Assembly: GCA_019348305.1 (NCBI GenBank)
Contig: JAHWJQ010000058.1
Location: forward strand, 1 to 10,842
DNA from: Actinomycetota bacterium
GTDB taxonomy: Bacteria; Actinomycetota; Acidimicrobiia; Acidimicrobiales; CADCTF01
Direction of reading: 5' to 3'
DNA: 10,842 bases
The notes under the pieces were generated by a model, which did no database searches, had not been told where the DNA came from, and saw only the letters and a list, made by a program, of their open reading frames with translations. A program made the position numbers and the translations under genes. Shown one piece after another: positions 1 through 5,349 of this stretch. Within the stretch, counting starts at the first letter, position 1. Each line of letters opens with the position of its first letter.

Positions 1-181
1 CCGGGAGCATGAGGTCCAGCACCACGAGGTCCGGCCCCAGCCGCTCGGCCAGCTCCAGGCCCTTCGCCCCGTCGGCCGCGAGGGCCACCTCGAACCCCTC
101 GCTGCGCAGCCGCGCCCCGACCGCCTCGGCAATGGGCTCCTCGTCCTCGATCACCAGGATGGTGGGTCGTCGCGAGGCCAC
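1..181 (-). CDS. Response regulator, receiver domain (partial, N-terminal 60 residues)
   Basis: This is the start of a two-component response regulator; the rest runs off the left edge. Residues 8-16 read ILVIEDEEP, holding the acidic pair that binds Mg2+ in receiver domains (E12, D13), and residues 51-60 read DLVVLDLMLP, with D56 the expected phosphoacceptor. The family takes phosphate from a sensor histidine kinase and usually drives a DNA-binding output domain, which is not visible here, so OmpR-like or NarL-like type cannot be told. I chose the GTG at 181 because the first beta strand follows directly and because TACACT lies exactly six bases upstream, the leaderless promoter geometry seen elsewhere in this window. 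No Shine-Dalgarno site is present. Confidence 0.9.
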   Translation of the reverse strand, partial: MASRRPTILVIEDEEPIAEAVGARLRSEGFEVALAADGAKGLELAERLGPDLVVLDLMLP

Positions 182-187
182 CCGGCG

Positions 188-193
188 AGTGTA
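188..193 (-). promoter_or_regulatory. -10 box TACACT for the response regulator (leaderless)
   Basis: TACACT is followed by six bases (CGCCGG) and then the GTG start at 181, placing the expected transcription start on or next to the start codon. No convincing -35 box was found. Confidence 0.6.
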
Positions 194-265
194 GGAACGG
201 CCTGTTGCAGAATTGGCCGCCTCGGTGTGGAGATCTGGTGCAGGTCGGCGCCTACCCTTGTCCCG

Positions 266-339
266 GCCCCCGTACCCCAAGCGGCAGAGGGAACCGCCTT
301 AAAAGCGGCTCAGTGTGGGTCCGAGTCCCACCGGGGGCA
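266..339 (+). tRNA. tRNA, anticodon UAA (Leu by anticodon), short variable loop
   Basis: A cloverleaf can be drawn. The acceptor stem is GCCCCCG (266-272) with CGGGGGC (332-338), seven perfect pairs, and discriminator A339. The D-arm is a three-pair CCC/GGG stem whose loop contains GGCAGA, as in leucine tRNAs. The anticodon stem is 293-297/305-309 (outer pair A-C mismatched) with loop CTTAAAA and anticodon TAA at 300-302. The T-stem GTGGG/CCCAC (315-319/327-331) is perfect. CCA is not encoded. The variable loop is only five bases (310-314), whereas standard bacterial tRNA-Leu has a long variable arm, and the T-loop is TCCGAGT, with C where U55 is nearly universal. The anticodon reads UUA, a rare codon in such a GC-rich genome. 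A weak TACCCT at 253-258 could be its -10 box. Leucine identity rests on anticodon, A73 and D-loop only. Confidence 0.85.
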
Positions 340-411
340 CCGGGGTCGCGGGCCCGCTTGGTTGTCGCGAGATTCTCGGTGGGAAAGTCAACGTAGCGAG
401 CCGGACTCCAA

Positions 412-417
412 TAGGCT
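412..417 (+). promoter_or_regulatory. -10 box TAGGCT for the WhiB gene (leaderless)
   Basis: TAGGCT, six bases (GGGGTC), then GTG at 424. This is the same spacing as at the other leaderless starts in the window. Confidence 0.6.
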
Positions 418-423
418 GGGGTC

Positions 424-753
424 GTGGACTGGACGACGCCCTACAGCCTCCGTCCTGACGGCACGACGGGTGGTCTCGGCCCCGGCAGTGACCACAGCGA
501 CGTCAGCGAGGTGCTCGACATCTTGTTGGGTCGCCCGGCCTGGATGGCCGACGCCCTGTGCCGCGAGCACCCGGAGCTCAGCTGGTTCCCCGAGGAGGGT
601 GAGTCTGTGAAGCCGGCAGCCGCGGTGTGCGAGCGCTGTGCCGTACGGGAGGAGTGCGCGGCCTACGGGGCCGGCGAGCAGTACGGCATCTGGGCCGGCA
701 CCTCCGCCCGCGAGCGCCGCCGGGCCCGCGCCGCCACCAGACGCGCGTCTTAG
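424..753 (+). CDS. WhiB-family iron-sulfur transcriptional regulator
   Basis: This 109-residue protein has the complete WhiB signature. Four cysteines that would bind a [4Fe-4S] cluster are at C46, C69, C72 and C78, the last three in the C-x2-C-x5-C arrangement CERCAVREEC. They are followed by the turn GIWAG at 88-92 (family consensus G[VI]WGG, so the first Gly is Ala here) and a basic tail ERRRARAATRR suited to DNA contact. WhiB proteins act in the cytoplasm, commonly by binding region 4 of the primary sigma factor, and respond to redox, nitric oxide or developmental signals; which subtype this is cannot be told. Start GTG 424 is supported by the leaderless promoter box. It ends with tandem TAG TAG stops, convergent with the small membrane peptide gene 18 bases on. 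Confidence 0.93.
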   Translation: MDWTTPYSLRPDGTTGGLGPGSDHSDVSEVLDILLGRPAWMADALCREHPELSWFPEEGESVKPAAAVCERCAVREECAAYGAGEQYGIWAGTSARERRRARAATRRAS

Positions 754-773
754 TAGCCCGCCAGGGCGTCCCG

Positions 774-860
774 CTACTTGCGGAGGTCCTTGGTTCCGAC
801 GATCGCCGCGACGGCGACGAGCACGACGATCAGGCCGATGACAACGAACTGCAGGGTCAT
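774..860 (-). CDS. 28-residue single-helix membrane peptide
   Basis: A short ORF running ATG (860) to TAG (774). It starts MTLQF and continues with about 17 strongly hydrophobic residues (VVIGLIVVLVAVAAIVG), then the basic tail TKDLRK, so it should be one membrane helix with the charged C-terminus in the cytoplasm. It is preceded by AAAGGAGAT, a strong Shine-Dalgarno sequence five bases before ATG, and by TATACT further upstream, so both transcription and translation signals are present. I do not recognise a family. Its position between the convergent whiB and the end of the rhomboid/subtilisin operon suggests independent expression or readthrough from that operon. Known peptides of this shape often modulate membrane enzymes or transporters, or act as toxins; nothing here distinguishes these. 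Confidence 0.75.
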   Translation of the reverse strand: MTLQFVVIGLIVVLVAVAAIVGTKDLRK

Positions 861-865
861 GGCAT

Positions 866-871
866 CTCCTT
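866..871 (-). promoter_or_regulatory. Shine-Dalgarno AAGGAG for the 28-residue peptide
   Basis: AAGGAG (within AAAGGAGAT) lies five bases before ATG 860. It stands out because most genes in this window lack such a site, and it is the main support for this very short gene. Confidence 0.75.
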
Positions 872-890
872 TGGCTGTTCAGCTTCTTTG

Positions 891-896
891 AGTATA
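891..896 (-). promoter_or_regulatory. -10 box TATACT for the 28-residue peptide
   Basis: TATACT differs from the TATAAT consensus by one base. It lies just after the subtilisin stop hairpin and predicts a 5' leader of roughly 24 bases. No clear -35 box is visible. Confidence 0.55.
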
Positions 897-900
897 TGTA

Positions 901-920
901 ACCCGCCTACTGCGGCGGGT
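901..920 (-). terminator. Perfect hairpin enclosing the subtilisin stop codon
   Basis: On the minus strand ACCCGCC and GGCGGGT form a perfect seven-pair stem around the six-base loop GCAGTA, which contains the TAG stop of the subtilisin gene. It is followed by TTACATATACT rather than a run of T, so it is at best a weak intrinsic terminator. It could equally protect the 3' end of the operon mRNA. It sits immediately before the promoter of the small peptide gene. Confidence 0.4.
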
Positions 921-2133
921 GCCTGGATCGCTCCGGCGACCGGCGAGGACGGCGGCGCCGCCACACCAGCCCCGCCGACATGACGGCGGCCACCCCGCCC
1001 AGCACCACCGACGCCTTGGCCACAGGCGCCCACGCTGGGCCCGATCCACTCGCGCCGGGAGGGATGGTGTTGTTCCCGGCAGCCGCCGCCGCTGCCGCCA
1101 GCGCGCCGGACGCCTGCACCAAGCCGGCGCCGAACGCGGGGTCCCGCCCCGGCGGACCGAGGTCGAGCGCCGACGACACGAGGGCGTGGCGGACCTGCTC
1201 GGCCGTGGTGGCCAGGCCGGAGCCGACCAGCAGGGCAGCCACGCCAGCGACGTGGGGGGCGGCCGCCGAGGTGCCCTCCACCTGGCAGTGGCAGAAGCGG
1301 TCCACCGTGCCGACGAAGCTCTGCTGGCGGATGCCGTCCGGTTCGCCGTCACCGGTGAGGTCCGTGCTCAGGTCGCCCCCGGGGGCCACCAGGTCGAGCT
1401 CCTCGCCGAAGTTCGAGTAGTAGGCGCGGCTGCGGTCGGCGGTCACCGCACCCACCGCGATCACATCGGGGTCCGAAGCTGGAAAGGCGACCTTGCCCGC
1501 TCCCTCGTTGCCGCTGGGGGCGATCATGATCATCCCCTTGCCCGCCGCGTACCTGACGGCGGCCTGCACCGGACCGGAATCAGTCCCGGTCAGGCTCATG
1601 ACCGCCACGTGGGCGCCATGGTCAGCCGCGAACCTGATGCCGGCTGCGATGGCATCGACGTTGCCGTTGCCCTCCCAGTCGAGCACCCGCACCGGCATGA
1701 TGGTGGCGCCGGGGGCGACGCTCGCCGCTCCCCTCCCCTCGTCGACCGTCTCGGCGATGATCGCCGCCTTGTGGGTGCCGTGGGCCGGCTCGTAGGGGGC
1801 GCGGGGGTTGACGTTGTCGTTGGGGTGCTCGTCGTTGTCCACGAAGTCGTAGCCGGGGGCGAACCTGGTGGCGGAGAATCCTGGCGCCTTGCGGTACGAG
1901 TACCTCCCGTCGTCGTAGTCCTCGAAGGCCACCCCGGTGTCGAGCACCGCCACCGTCACGCCGGCGCCGGTGGAGACTCGCCATGCGTCGGGGATCTGGA
2001 TCATTGGCAGGTTCCACTGGGCCTTGAAAAGGGGGTCGTCGGGAGGCGCGCCTGCCCCCTCGGCGGGAGCGCCGGACAGGCTGAGCACACCAGCAGCCAA
2101 CGCGGCCCAAGCTCTGCGGGCCTCGGCGGCCAC
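907..2133 (-). CDS. Secreted, membrane-anchored subtilisin-like serine protease (S8)
   Basis: A 408-residue protein. Residues 1-24 form a signal peptide (two Arg, then hydrophobic, ending near SGAPA). The catalytic domain has Asp65 (VAVLDTGV), His118 (AHGTHKAA), the oxyanion Asn209 (APSGNEG) and Ser289 (EGTSAAAPHVAG), so it looks active; HGTHKA has Lys where Val is usual. There is no I9-type inhibitor propeptide: mature sequence begins almost at the catalytic domain (DPLFKAQWNLP). A CHC motif at 281-283 precedes the catalytic serine. After a Gly/Ser/Pro linker comes one transmembrane helix (371-391) and an Arg-rich cytoplasmic tail, an outline like the mycosins, though no type VII secretion gene is in view. 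Start GTG 2133 is preferred because it gives a proper signal peptide; it lies about 20 bases after the rhomboid stop, so translation is probably coupled. The frame stays open far upstream, but there it is out-of-frame rhomboid sequence. Confidence 0.9.
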   Translation of the reverse strand: MAAEARRAWAALAAGVLSLSGAPAEGAGAPPDDPLFKAQWNLPMIQIPDAWRVSTGAGVTVAVLDTGVAFEDYDDGRYSYRKAPGFSATRFAPGYDFVDNDEHPNDNVNPRAPYEPAHGTHKAAIIAETVDEGRGAASVAPGATIMPVRVLDWEGNGNVDAIAAGIRFAADHGAHVAVMSLTGTDSGPVQAAVRYAAGKGMIMIAPSGNEGAGKVAFPASDPDVIAVGAVTADRSRAYYSNFGEELDLVAPGGDLSTDLTGDGEPDGIRQQSFVGTVDRFCHCQVEGTSAAAPHVAGVAALLVGSGLATTAEQVRHALVSSALDLGPPGRDPAFGAGLVQASGALAAAAAAAGNNTIPPGASGSGPAWAPVAKASVVLGGVAAVMSAGLVWRRRRPRRSPERSRHPPQ

Positions 2134-2153
2134 GTGTCCCGCGCCAGCCTTCT

Positions 2154-2975
2154 CTACGAGGCCTCGGCGGCCACGACGGCACCCGCCGCGCAGGCGACGG
2201 CCACGACGGCGGCAATGGCGACGCCCCGGGCCACCGCCCGTCGGTTGAGCGGCGAGCGCAGCATGGCCGCTCCGACGACTGCGCCTCCGACGAGCCCCCC
2301 CACATGACCCCCGATCGAGATGCCGGGCACCGCGAAAGTGAGCACCAGGTTCACGGCGATGAGCGGTCCCAGGCCGCTCTGCCACACGTCCACGCCCCGT
2401 TGTCGCAGCCCGATGGCCGCCGCCGCCACCAGCCCGAACACCGCCCCCGAAGCACCGGCGGTGAGCGCCATGGGAGACACAAGCACCGCGCCCAGGGAGC
2501 CGGCGAGCAGCGAGGCCAGGTACAGGCCGAGCATCCTGAGCCGCCCCAGGAAGGCTTCGAGCATCTCGCCGAACCTGTAGAGGACGAGCATGTTGAACGC
2601 AACGTGGAGCAGGCCGTAGTGGACGAAGCCAGAGGTGACGAGCCGGTACCACTCACCGGCGGCCACGGCGGGCCCCGAGAGCGCGAGAGAGCCCTGCAGT
2701 TCCCCCCCCCGGCCCAGCGCTCCGCCCGTCGCCGCGGTGAGCACGAAAACCAACAGATTGAGCCCGATGAGGCCTTTGGTGACCACAGGGCCGGTGGTGG
2801 CGTTCCACCGTCGCACGCGTTCGCGCACTGGAGGACGGGCGGCGGCGACGCACTCGAAGCAGTGGGAACCCACTGCAGCCTCTCGGAGGCAGTCCGAACA
2901 TGCCGGGCGGTCACAGCGGGTGCAGGATCGGCCGGTCTCGCGCTCGGTGTGGCGGAAGCAGGTGGTCGCCGCCAT
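2154..2975 (-). CDS. Rhomboid family intramembrane serine protease with N-terminal zinc-binding module
   Basis: A 273-residue protein. Residues 6-42 hold a Cys/His set (C6-x2-H9, C18-x2-C21, C26-x2-C29, C39-x2-C42) resembling the B-box-like zinc module common at the front of actinobacterial rhomboids. About six membrane helices follow. The rhomboid hallmarks are H124 and N128 (HVAFNML), nucleophile Ser176 in GASG, and His224 (GGHVGG), so the catalytic dyad is complete. Rhomboids cut single-pass membrane proteins within or near the helix. It is the first gene of an operon with the anchored subtilisin. Start ATG 2975 is fixed by TATAGT six bases upstream and by the zinc module beginning directly after it; the frame is open further upstream without signals. 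The coding strand carries a run of nine G at 2702-2710. Confidence 0.92.
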   Translation of the reverse strand: MAATTCFRHTERETGRSCTRCDRPACSDCLREAAVGSHCFECVAAARPPVRERVRRWNATTGPVVTKGLIGLNLLVFVLTAATGGALGRGGELQGSLALSGPAVAAGEWYRLVTSGFVHYGLLHVAFNMLVLYRFGEMLEAFLGRLRMLGLYLASLLAGSLGAVLVSPMALTAGASGAVFGLVAAAAIGLRQRGVDVWQSGLGPLIAVNLVLTFAVPGISIGGHVGGLVGGAVVGAAMLRSPLNRRAVARGVAIAAVVAVACAAGAVVAAEAS

Positions 2976-2981
2976 CGGTCG

Positions 2982-2987
2982 ACTATA
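2982..2987 (-). promoter_or_regulatory. -10 box TATAGT for the rhomboid/subtilisin operon (leaderless)
   Basis: TATAGT, six bases (CGACCG), then ATG 2975. This is the closest to consensus among the leaderless promoters here. Confidence 0.7.
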
Positions 2988-3005
2988 CGGGGAGGGGACG
3001 CCGGC

Positions 3006-3022
3006 TAGGCCTCGGGGGCCTA
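3006..3022. promoter_or_regulatory. Inverted repeat TAGGCC-N5-GGCCTA between divergent promoters
   Basis: A perfect six-base inverted repeat with a TCGGG spacer. It overlaps the -10 box proposed for the isomerase (TAAGGT, 3021-3026) and covers the -35 position of the rhomboid promoter, so one bound protein could act on both directions. This is a candidate operator only. Confidence 0.4.
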
Positions 3023-3026
3023 AGGT
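3021..3026 (+). promoter_or_regulatory. Possible -10 box TAAGGT for the isomerase gene
   Basis: TAAGGT fits TANNNT and would give a 5' leader of about 46 bases. That leader would begin with the small hairpin GCAGC-TGT-GCTGC (3033-3045), which may stabilise the mRNA 5' end. No clear -35 box. Confidence 0.4.
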
Positions 3027-3067
3027 CGGGCGGCAGCTGTGCTGCTCCGTCCGCCCAGGCGAACCAC

Positions 3068-3074
3068 AGGAGGT
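3068..3074 (+). promoter_or_regulatory. Shine-Dalgarno AGGAGGT for the isomerase gene
   Basis: A full anti-16S match just before ATG 3079. It fixes the start and contrasts with the leaderless neighbours. Confidence 0.85.
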
Positions 3075-3078
3075 CCCG

Positions 3079-3363
3079 ATGAAGTTCTTGGTCATCTGGC
3101 GGTTGGAAATCTCGAGGCTGTCGGCCGACATGATGAAGACCGTCCTCAAGATGTCCGACTACGCCCGACCGTTGGAGGAGCAGGGCAAGGTGACGGGCCG
3201 CTATCACATCGTCGGCTCGCACGGCGGCGCCTGGATCTACGAGGTGAGCTCGAACGACGAGCTGGAGATGCTGCTCGCCCAGTCGCCCGTCTACAACTTC
3301 TCGCACTTCCAGGTGTTCCCGCTGGCCGACATGGCCTCCCTGCCCGTCGCGCCACCGGAGTAG
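3079..3363 (+). CDS. Muconolactone delta-isomerase-like small protein
   Basis: A 94-residue protein, close to the family's usual 90-100. The C-terminal half has the family look: RYHIVGSHGGAWIYEV, then SNDELEMLLAQSPVY and FQVFPLA, a ferredoxin-like alpha/beta fold. The true enzyme converts muconolactone to 3-oxoadipate enol-lactone in the catechol branch of the beta-ketoadipate pathway and assembles as a decamer. No other catechol gene is nearby, and many stand-alone members of this family have no assigned substrate, so catalytic function is uncertain. The start is set by AGGAGGT. It is transcribed divergently from the rhomboid operon and converges on the TraR/DksA-like gene, 17 bases away. 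Confidence 0.75.
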   Translation: MKFLVIWRLEISRLSADMMKTVLKMSDYARPLEEQGKVTGRYHIVGSHGGAWIYEVSSNDELEMLLAQSPVYNFSHFQVFPLADMASLPVAPPE

Positions 3364-3380
3364 CTCGGGCAGTAGCTCGA

Positions 3381-3722
3381 CTACTTGCGCCGCCGGAGGC
3401 CCCCGCTCTTGCAGTCGACGCAGTGCGTGGCCTCAGGGATCGCCTCCATACGGGCGGGGGACATCGGCGCCTGGCAGTCGGCGCAGATGCCGTAGCGGCC
3501 CGAGTCGAGCCGGGCCAAGGCAGCGTCCACATCGCTGAGCCCCTTGCGGGCGGCGGCCATCAGCGTGCGGATGCGGTCGAGCTCGGACCCCGAACCGTCG
3601 GCTTCGCCGAAGCCGTCGTCGCCCACGAAGTCCACCAGGTGGGAGTCGTCGAGCAGCTGGGCCGCGGCGGCGCTCAGGCTTTCGAGGTTGTCCAGGTGCG
3701 CCTGGCGCTGGGCGAGCAACAT
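3381..3722 (-). CDS. TraR/DksA-type zinc-finger protein (start may lie at an ATC at 3788)
   Basis: From the first ATG this is 113 residues. A helical, acidic N-terminal part is followed by the C4 zinc finger YGICADCQAPMSPARMEAI...HCVDC (C80, C83, C101, C104) and a basic tail. DksA/TraR proteins enter the RNA polymerase secondary channel and modulate initiation; the DksA coiled-coil tip motif D-x-x-D-x-A is not obvious here, so direct ppGpp synergy should not be assumed. It is third in the order yqgE, hemD-like, traR-like, 59 bases after the hemD stop if it begins at the ATC. ATG 3722 has neither a Shine-Dalgarno site nor a promoter box. The frame continues 22 codons further up to an ATC at 3788 that has a perfect AGGAGG five bases before it, and an in-frame TAG lies 15 bases above that. 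The start is therefore unsettled. Confidence 0.82.
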   Translation of the reverse strand: MLLAQRQAHLDNLESLSAAAAQLLDDSHLVDFVGDDGFGEADGSGSELDRIRTLMAAARKGLSDVDAALARLDSGRYGICADCQAPMSPARMEAIPEATHCVDCKSGGLRRRK

Positions 3723-3793
3723 CGCCCGGGGACTGGCCAGAAACGACGTCGTCGGAGCGGCCTCGCGAACAGCGGAGTTGGTGGTGATGGTGG

Positions 3794-3799
3794 CCTCCT
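3794..3799 (-). promoter_or_regulatory. Shine-Dalgarno AGGAGG with only ATC at the right distance
   Basis: AGGAGG is followed by CCACC and then ATC (3788-3786) in frame with the TraR/DksA-like gene. No ATG, GTG or TTG lies within initiation distance in any frame. Confidence 0.5.
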
Positions 3800-3847
3800 C
3801 GGTGGACTACGCATCCCAACCGGCTCGGCTGACAACGGATTCCCGCG

Positions 3848-4699
3848 TCAGGAAAGATCGGCCGAAATCTTCCCCAGCAACCTGTCGGCGACCAGGCGCA
3901 CCAGTGGGGGCAGGCGGAACGGCTCCGGCCACACGGGGTGTTGGACGCCGACCTCGTAGACCGCCTCTGCGCACACCGCTCCGATGCACGCAGGAAGCAC
4001 CCGCCCGTCATTGCATGCCGCCCGGAGGTTCTGGCCGTGGCCAGCGGCGTCGGCGATGCGGAACAGGTTCCTCACCGCTGGCTGGCTGGTGAAGGTGATG
4101 GCGCCCAGCCGGCCCGAGACCGCCGCCTCGATCAAGCGCTCGGCAGGTGCCAGGTCCTCGGGCAGCACCCACCGGTACACGGGCACCTCCACCAGCTCGT
4201 CCACGAGTGCGCGCAGGGCCTCGGTGGCCGGGTGTTCGTCGGGGTCGAACAGCTGGATGGCCCCGCGCCCGCCGGCGGCGGCGCCGCCCGCTTGTTCGCT
4301 CAGGTGTCGCACCACCTCGGCCATGGACTCGCCTGGCGCCCGCCACGACACCTCCACCCCCGCCTGGCGCAGAGCCGAGGTGACCTTGGCGCCGCGCCCG
4401 ATGACGACCGTCGAACGCAACGAGGCCACGAGCTCCTCGCGCAGCGCCCACTCCCCCGCCGCCTGGAGCCACGAACGCATGCCGCCACCGGTGGTGGCCA
4501 CGAACCACCGCGGCGGCGAGGCGACCAGTGACTCCGTGACCTGGCGCAGGCGCCCGTCGTGGCCCAAGTCGATCGTGCGCAGCGAGGGCCCGTGCAACAC
4601 GCCGATCCCGCGCCGGGCGAACAGGTCGGCCTGCTCCTGCCACCGCCGGTCGGCGGTCACGCCCACCAGGAGCTCGGGCGCCAGGGTCTCGGGCGTCAT
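3848..4699 (-). CDS. Uroporphyrinogen-III synthase (HemD)-like protein, NnaR-like without a DNA-binding domain
   Basis: A 283-residue protein with the two-lobed HemD pattern. Lobe one opens LLVGVTADRRWQEQADLFAR and contains WFVATTGGGMRSWLQAA (65-81). The second lobe has VPVYRWVLPED (172-182, with the frequently conserved Tyr) and ITFTSQPAVRNLF (201-213). HemD closes hydroxymethylbilane to uroporphyrinogen III, the precursor of haem, sirohaem and cobalamin. The sequence style is closest to actinobacterial HemD-winged-helix fusions such as NnaR, a nitrite-assimilation regulator, as I recall that family; here the protein stops after the HemD part. No other haem gene is adjacent. Start ATG 4699 overlaps the yqgE stop as TGATG, so it is translationally coupled; the open frame upstream is yqgE read in another phase. 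Confidence 0.78.
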   Translation of the reverse strand: MTPETLAPELLVGVTADRRWQEQADLFARRGIGVLHGPSLRTIDLGHDGRLRQVTESLVASPPRWFVATTGGGMRSWLQAAGEWALREELVASLRSTVVIGRGAKVTSALRQAGVEVSWRAPGESMAEVVRHLSEQAGGAAAGGRGAIQLFDPDEHPATEALRALVDELVEVPVYRWVLPEDLAPAERLIEAAVSGRLGAITFTSQPAVRNLFRIADAAGHGQNLRAACNDGRVLPACIGAVCAEAVYEVGVQHPVWPEPFRLPPLVRLVADRLLGKISADLS

Positions 4700-5265
4700 C
4701 AGTTGAGCGAGAGCTTGGGAGGGGCATTGGCATACAGCGCGAGGCGGCCGCCCTGGCGCAGAAGGACTCGACGCCACAGCCCCGCAGCGTCCGGCCCGAA
4801 CGCGTCCTCGAGCTGTGAGTCGACCACGAACCACGATCCCACTTCCAGCTCGGCCTCGAGCTGTCCCCCCTCCCAGCCCGAGTAGCCGCTGAACAGGCGC
4901 ACCGCCTCGAGCGCCGACGCCACGTCATCGGGTTGCAGGTTGAGGTCGACGGTGGCGATACGGTCGGCCACGGGCTGGCATCCTGGCACTCCGTCGGGCG
5001 CCGACGGGCTCAACCGACCGACGCAGATGACCGAGCTGCGGCCCACCGGCCCGCCCACGAACATCGACGCCGGCTCCGCCGCCAGGTCCTCCCAGCCCGG
5101 GAGCACGGCCGCCACCGGCACCTGGTTCGGCCTGTTGACGACCACGCCGAGGGCTCCCTCTGGCCCGAAAGCCAGGAGCAGCACAACGGTCCGGTAGAAG
5201 TTGGGGTCGTCGAGGGCCGGCGTGGCCACGAGCAGGCGACCGGGCGCCGGCAGGGGTGCGTCCAC
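4699..5265 (-). CDS. YqgE/AlgH family protein
   Basis: A 188-residue protein of normal family length. It has the usual opening GRLLVATPALDDPNFYRTVV, the GALGVVVNRP segment, the FVGGPVGRSSVICV segment and SGYSGWEGGQLEAEL, all strong family markers. The biochemical role is not established; AlgH was first named as a regulator of alginate in Pseudomonas. The GTG start at 5265 is six bases after TAGACC, a one-mismatch version of the leaderless promoter box (5272-5277), and the protein begins at the family's usual first strand. It leads the operon with the hemD-like gene (TGATG overlap). It is divergent from the Ig-like membrane protein, with 84 bases between. Confidence 0.92.
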   Translation of the reverse strand: MDAPLPAPGRLLVATPALDDPNFYRTVVLLLAFGPEGALGVVVNRPNQVPVAAVLPGWEDLAAEPASMFVGGPVGRSSVICVGRLSPSAPDGVPGCQPVADRIATVDLNLQPDDVASALEAVRLFSGYSGWEGGQLEAELEVGSWFVVDSQLEDAFGPDAAGLWRRVLLRQGGRLALYANAPPKLSLN

Positions 5266-5337
5266 CCTCTAGGTCTACCCCGCCCCCCGACTCCCGTCTG
5301 CTCCGAACGACGTTTCTGGGGAACGGGAAGGGGACGG

Positions 5338-5343
5338 TAGGTT
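5338..5343 (+). promoter_or_regulatory. -10 box TAGGTT for the Ig-like protein (leaderless)
   Basis: TAGGTT, six bases (CTTGCC), then ATG 5350. Confidence 0.6.
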
Positions 5344-5349
5344 CTTGCC

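Noticed and set aside
205..396. Small open frames across the tRNA gene
   Set aside because: They translate through a complete cloverleaf and show no ribosome site or recognisable protein sequence.
919..2307. 462-codon open frame on the plus strand opposite the subtilisin and rhomboid
   Set aside because: It is an antisense shadow produced by high GC: composition is Gly/His/Val/Arg-rich with no domain, while the opposite strand carries full protease motifs.
2134..2652. Upstream extension of the subtilisin frame to 2652
   Set aside because: The extension is rhomboid sequence in another phase with no family match; GTG 2133 gives a clean signal peptide.
4700..4834. Longer start for the hemD-like gene
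   Set aside because: The region is yqgE in another phase, and the TGATG overlap marks the true start.
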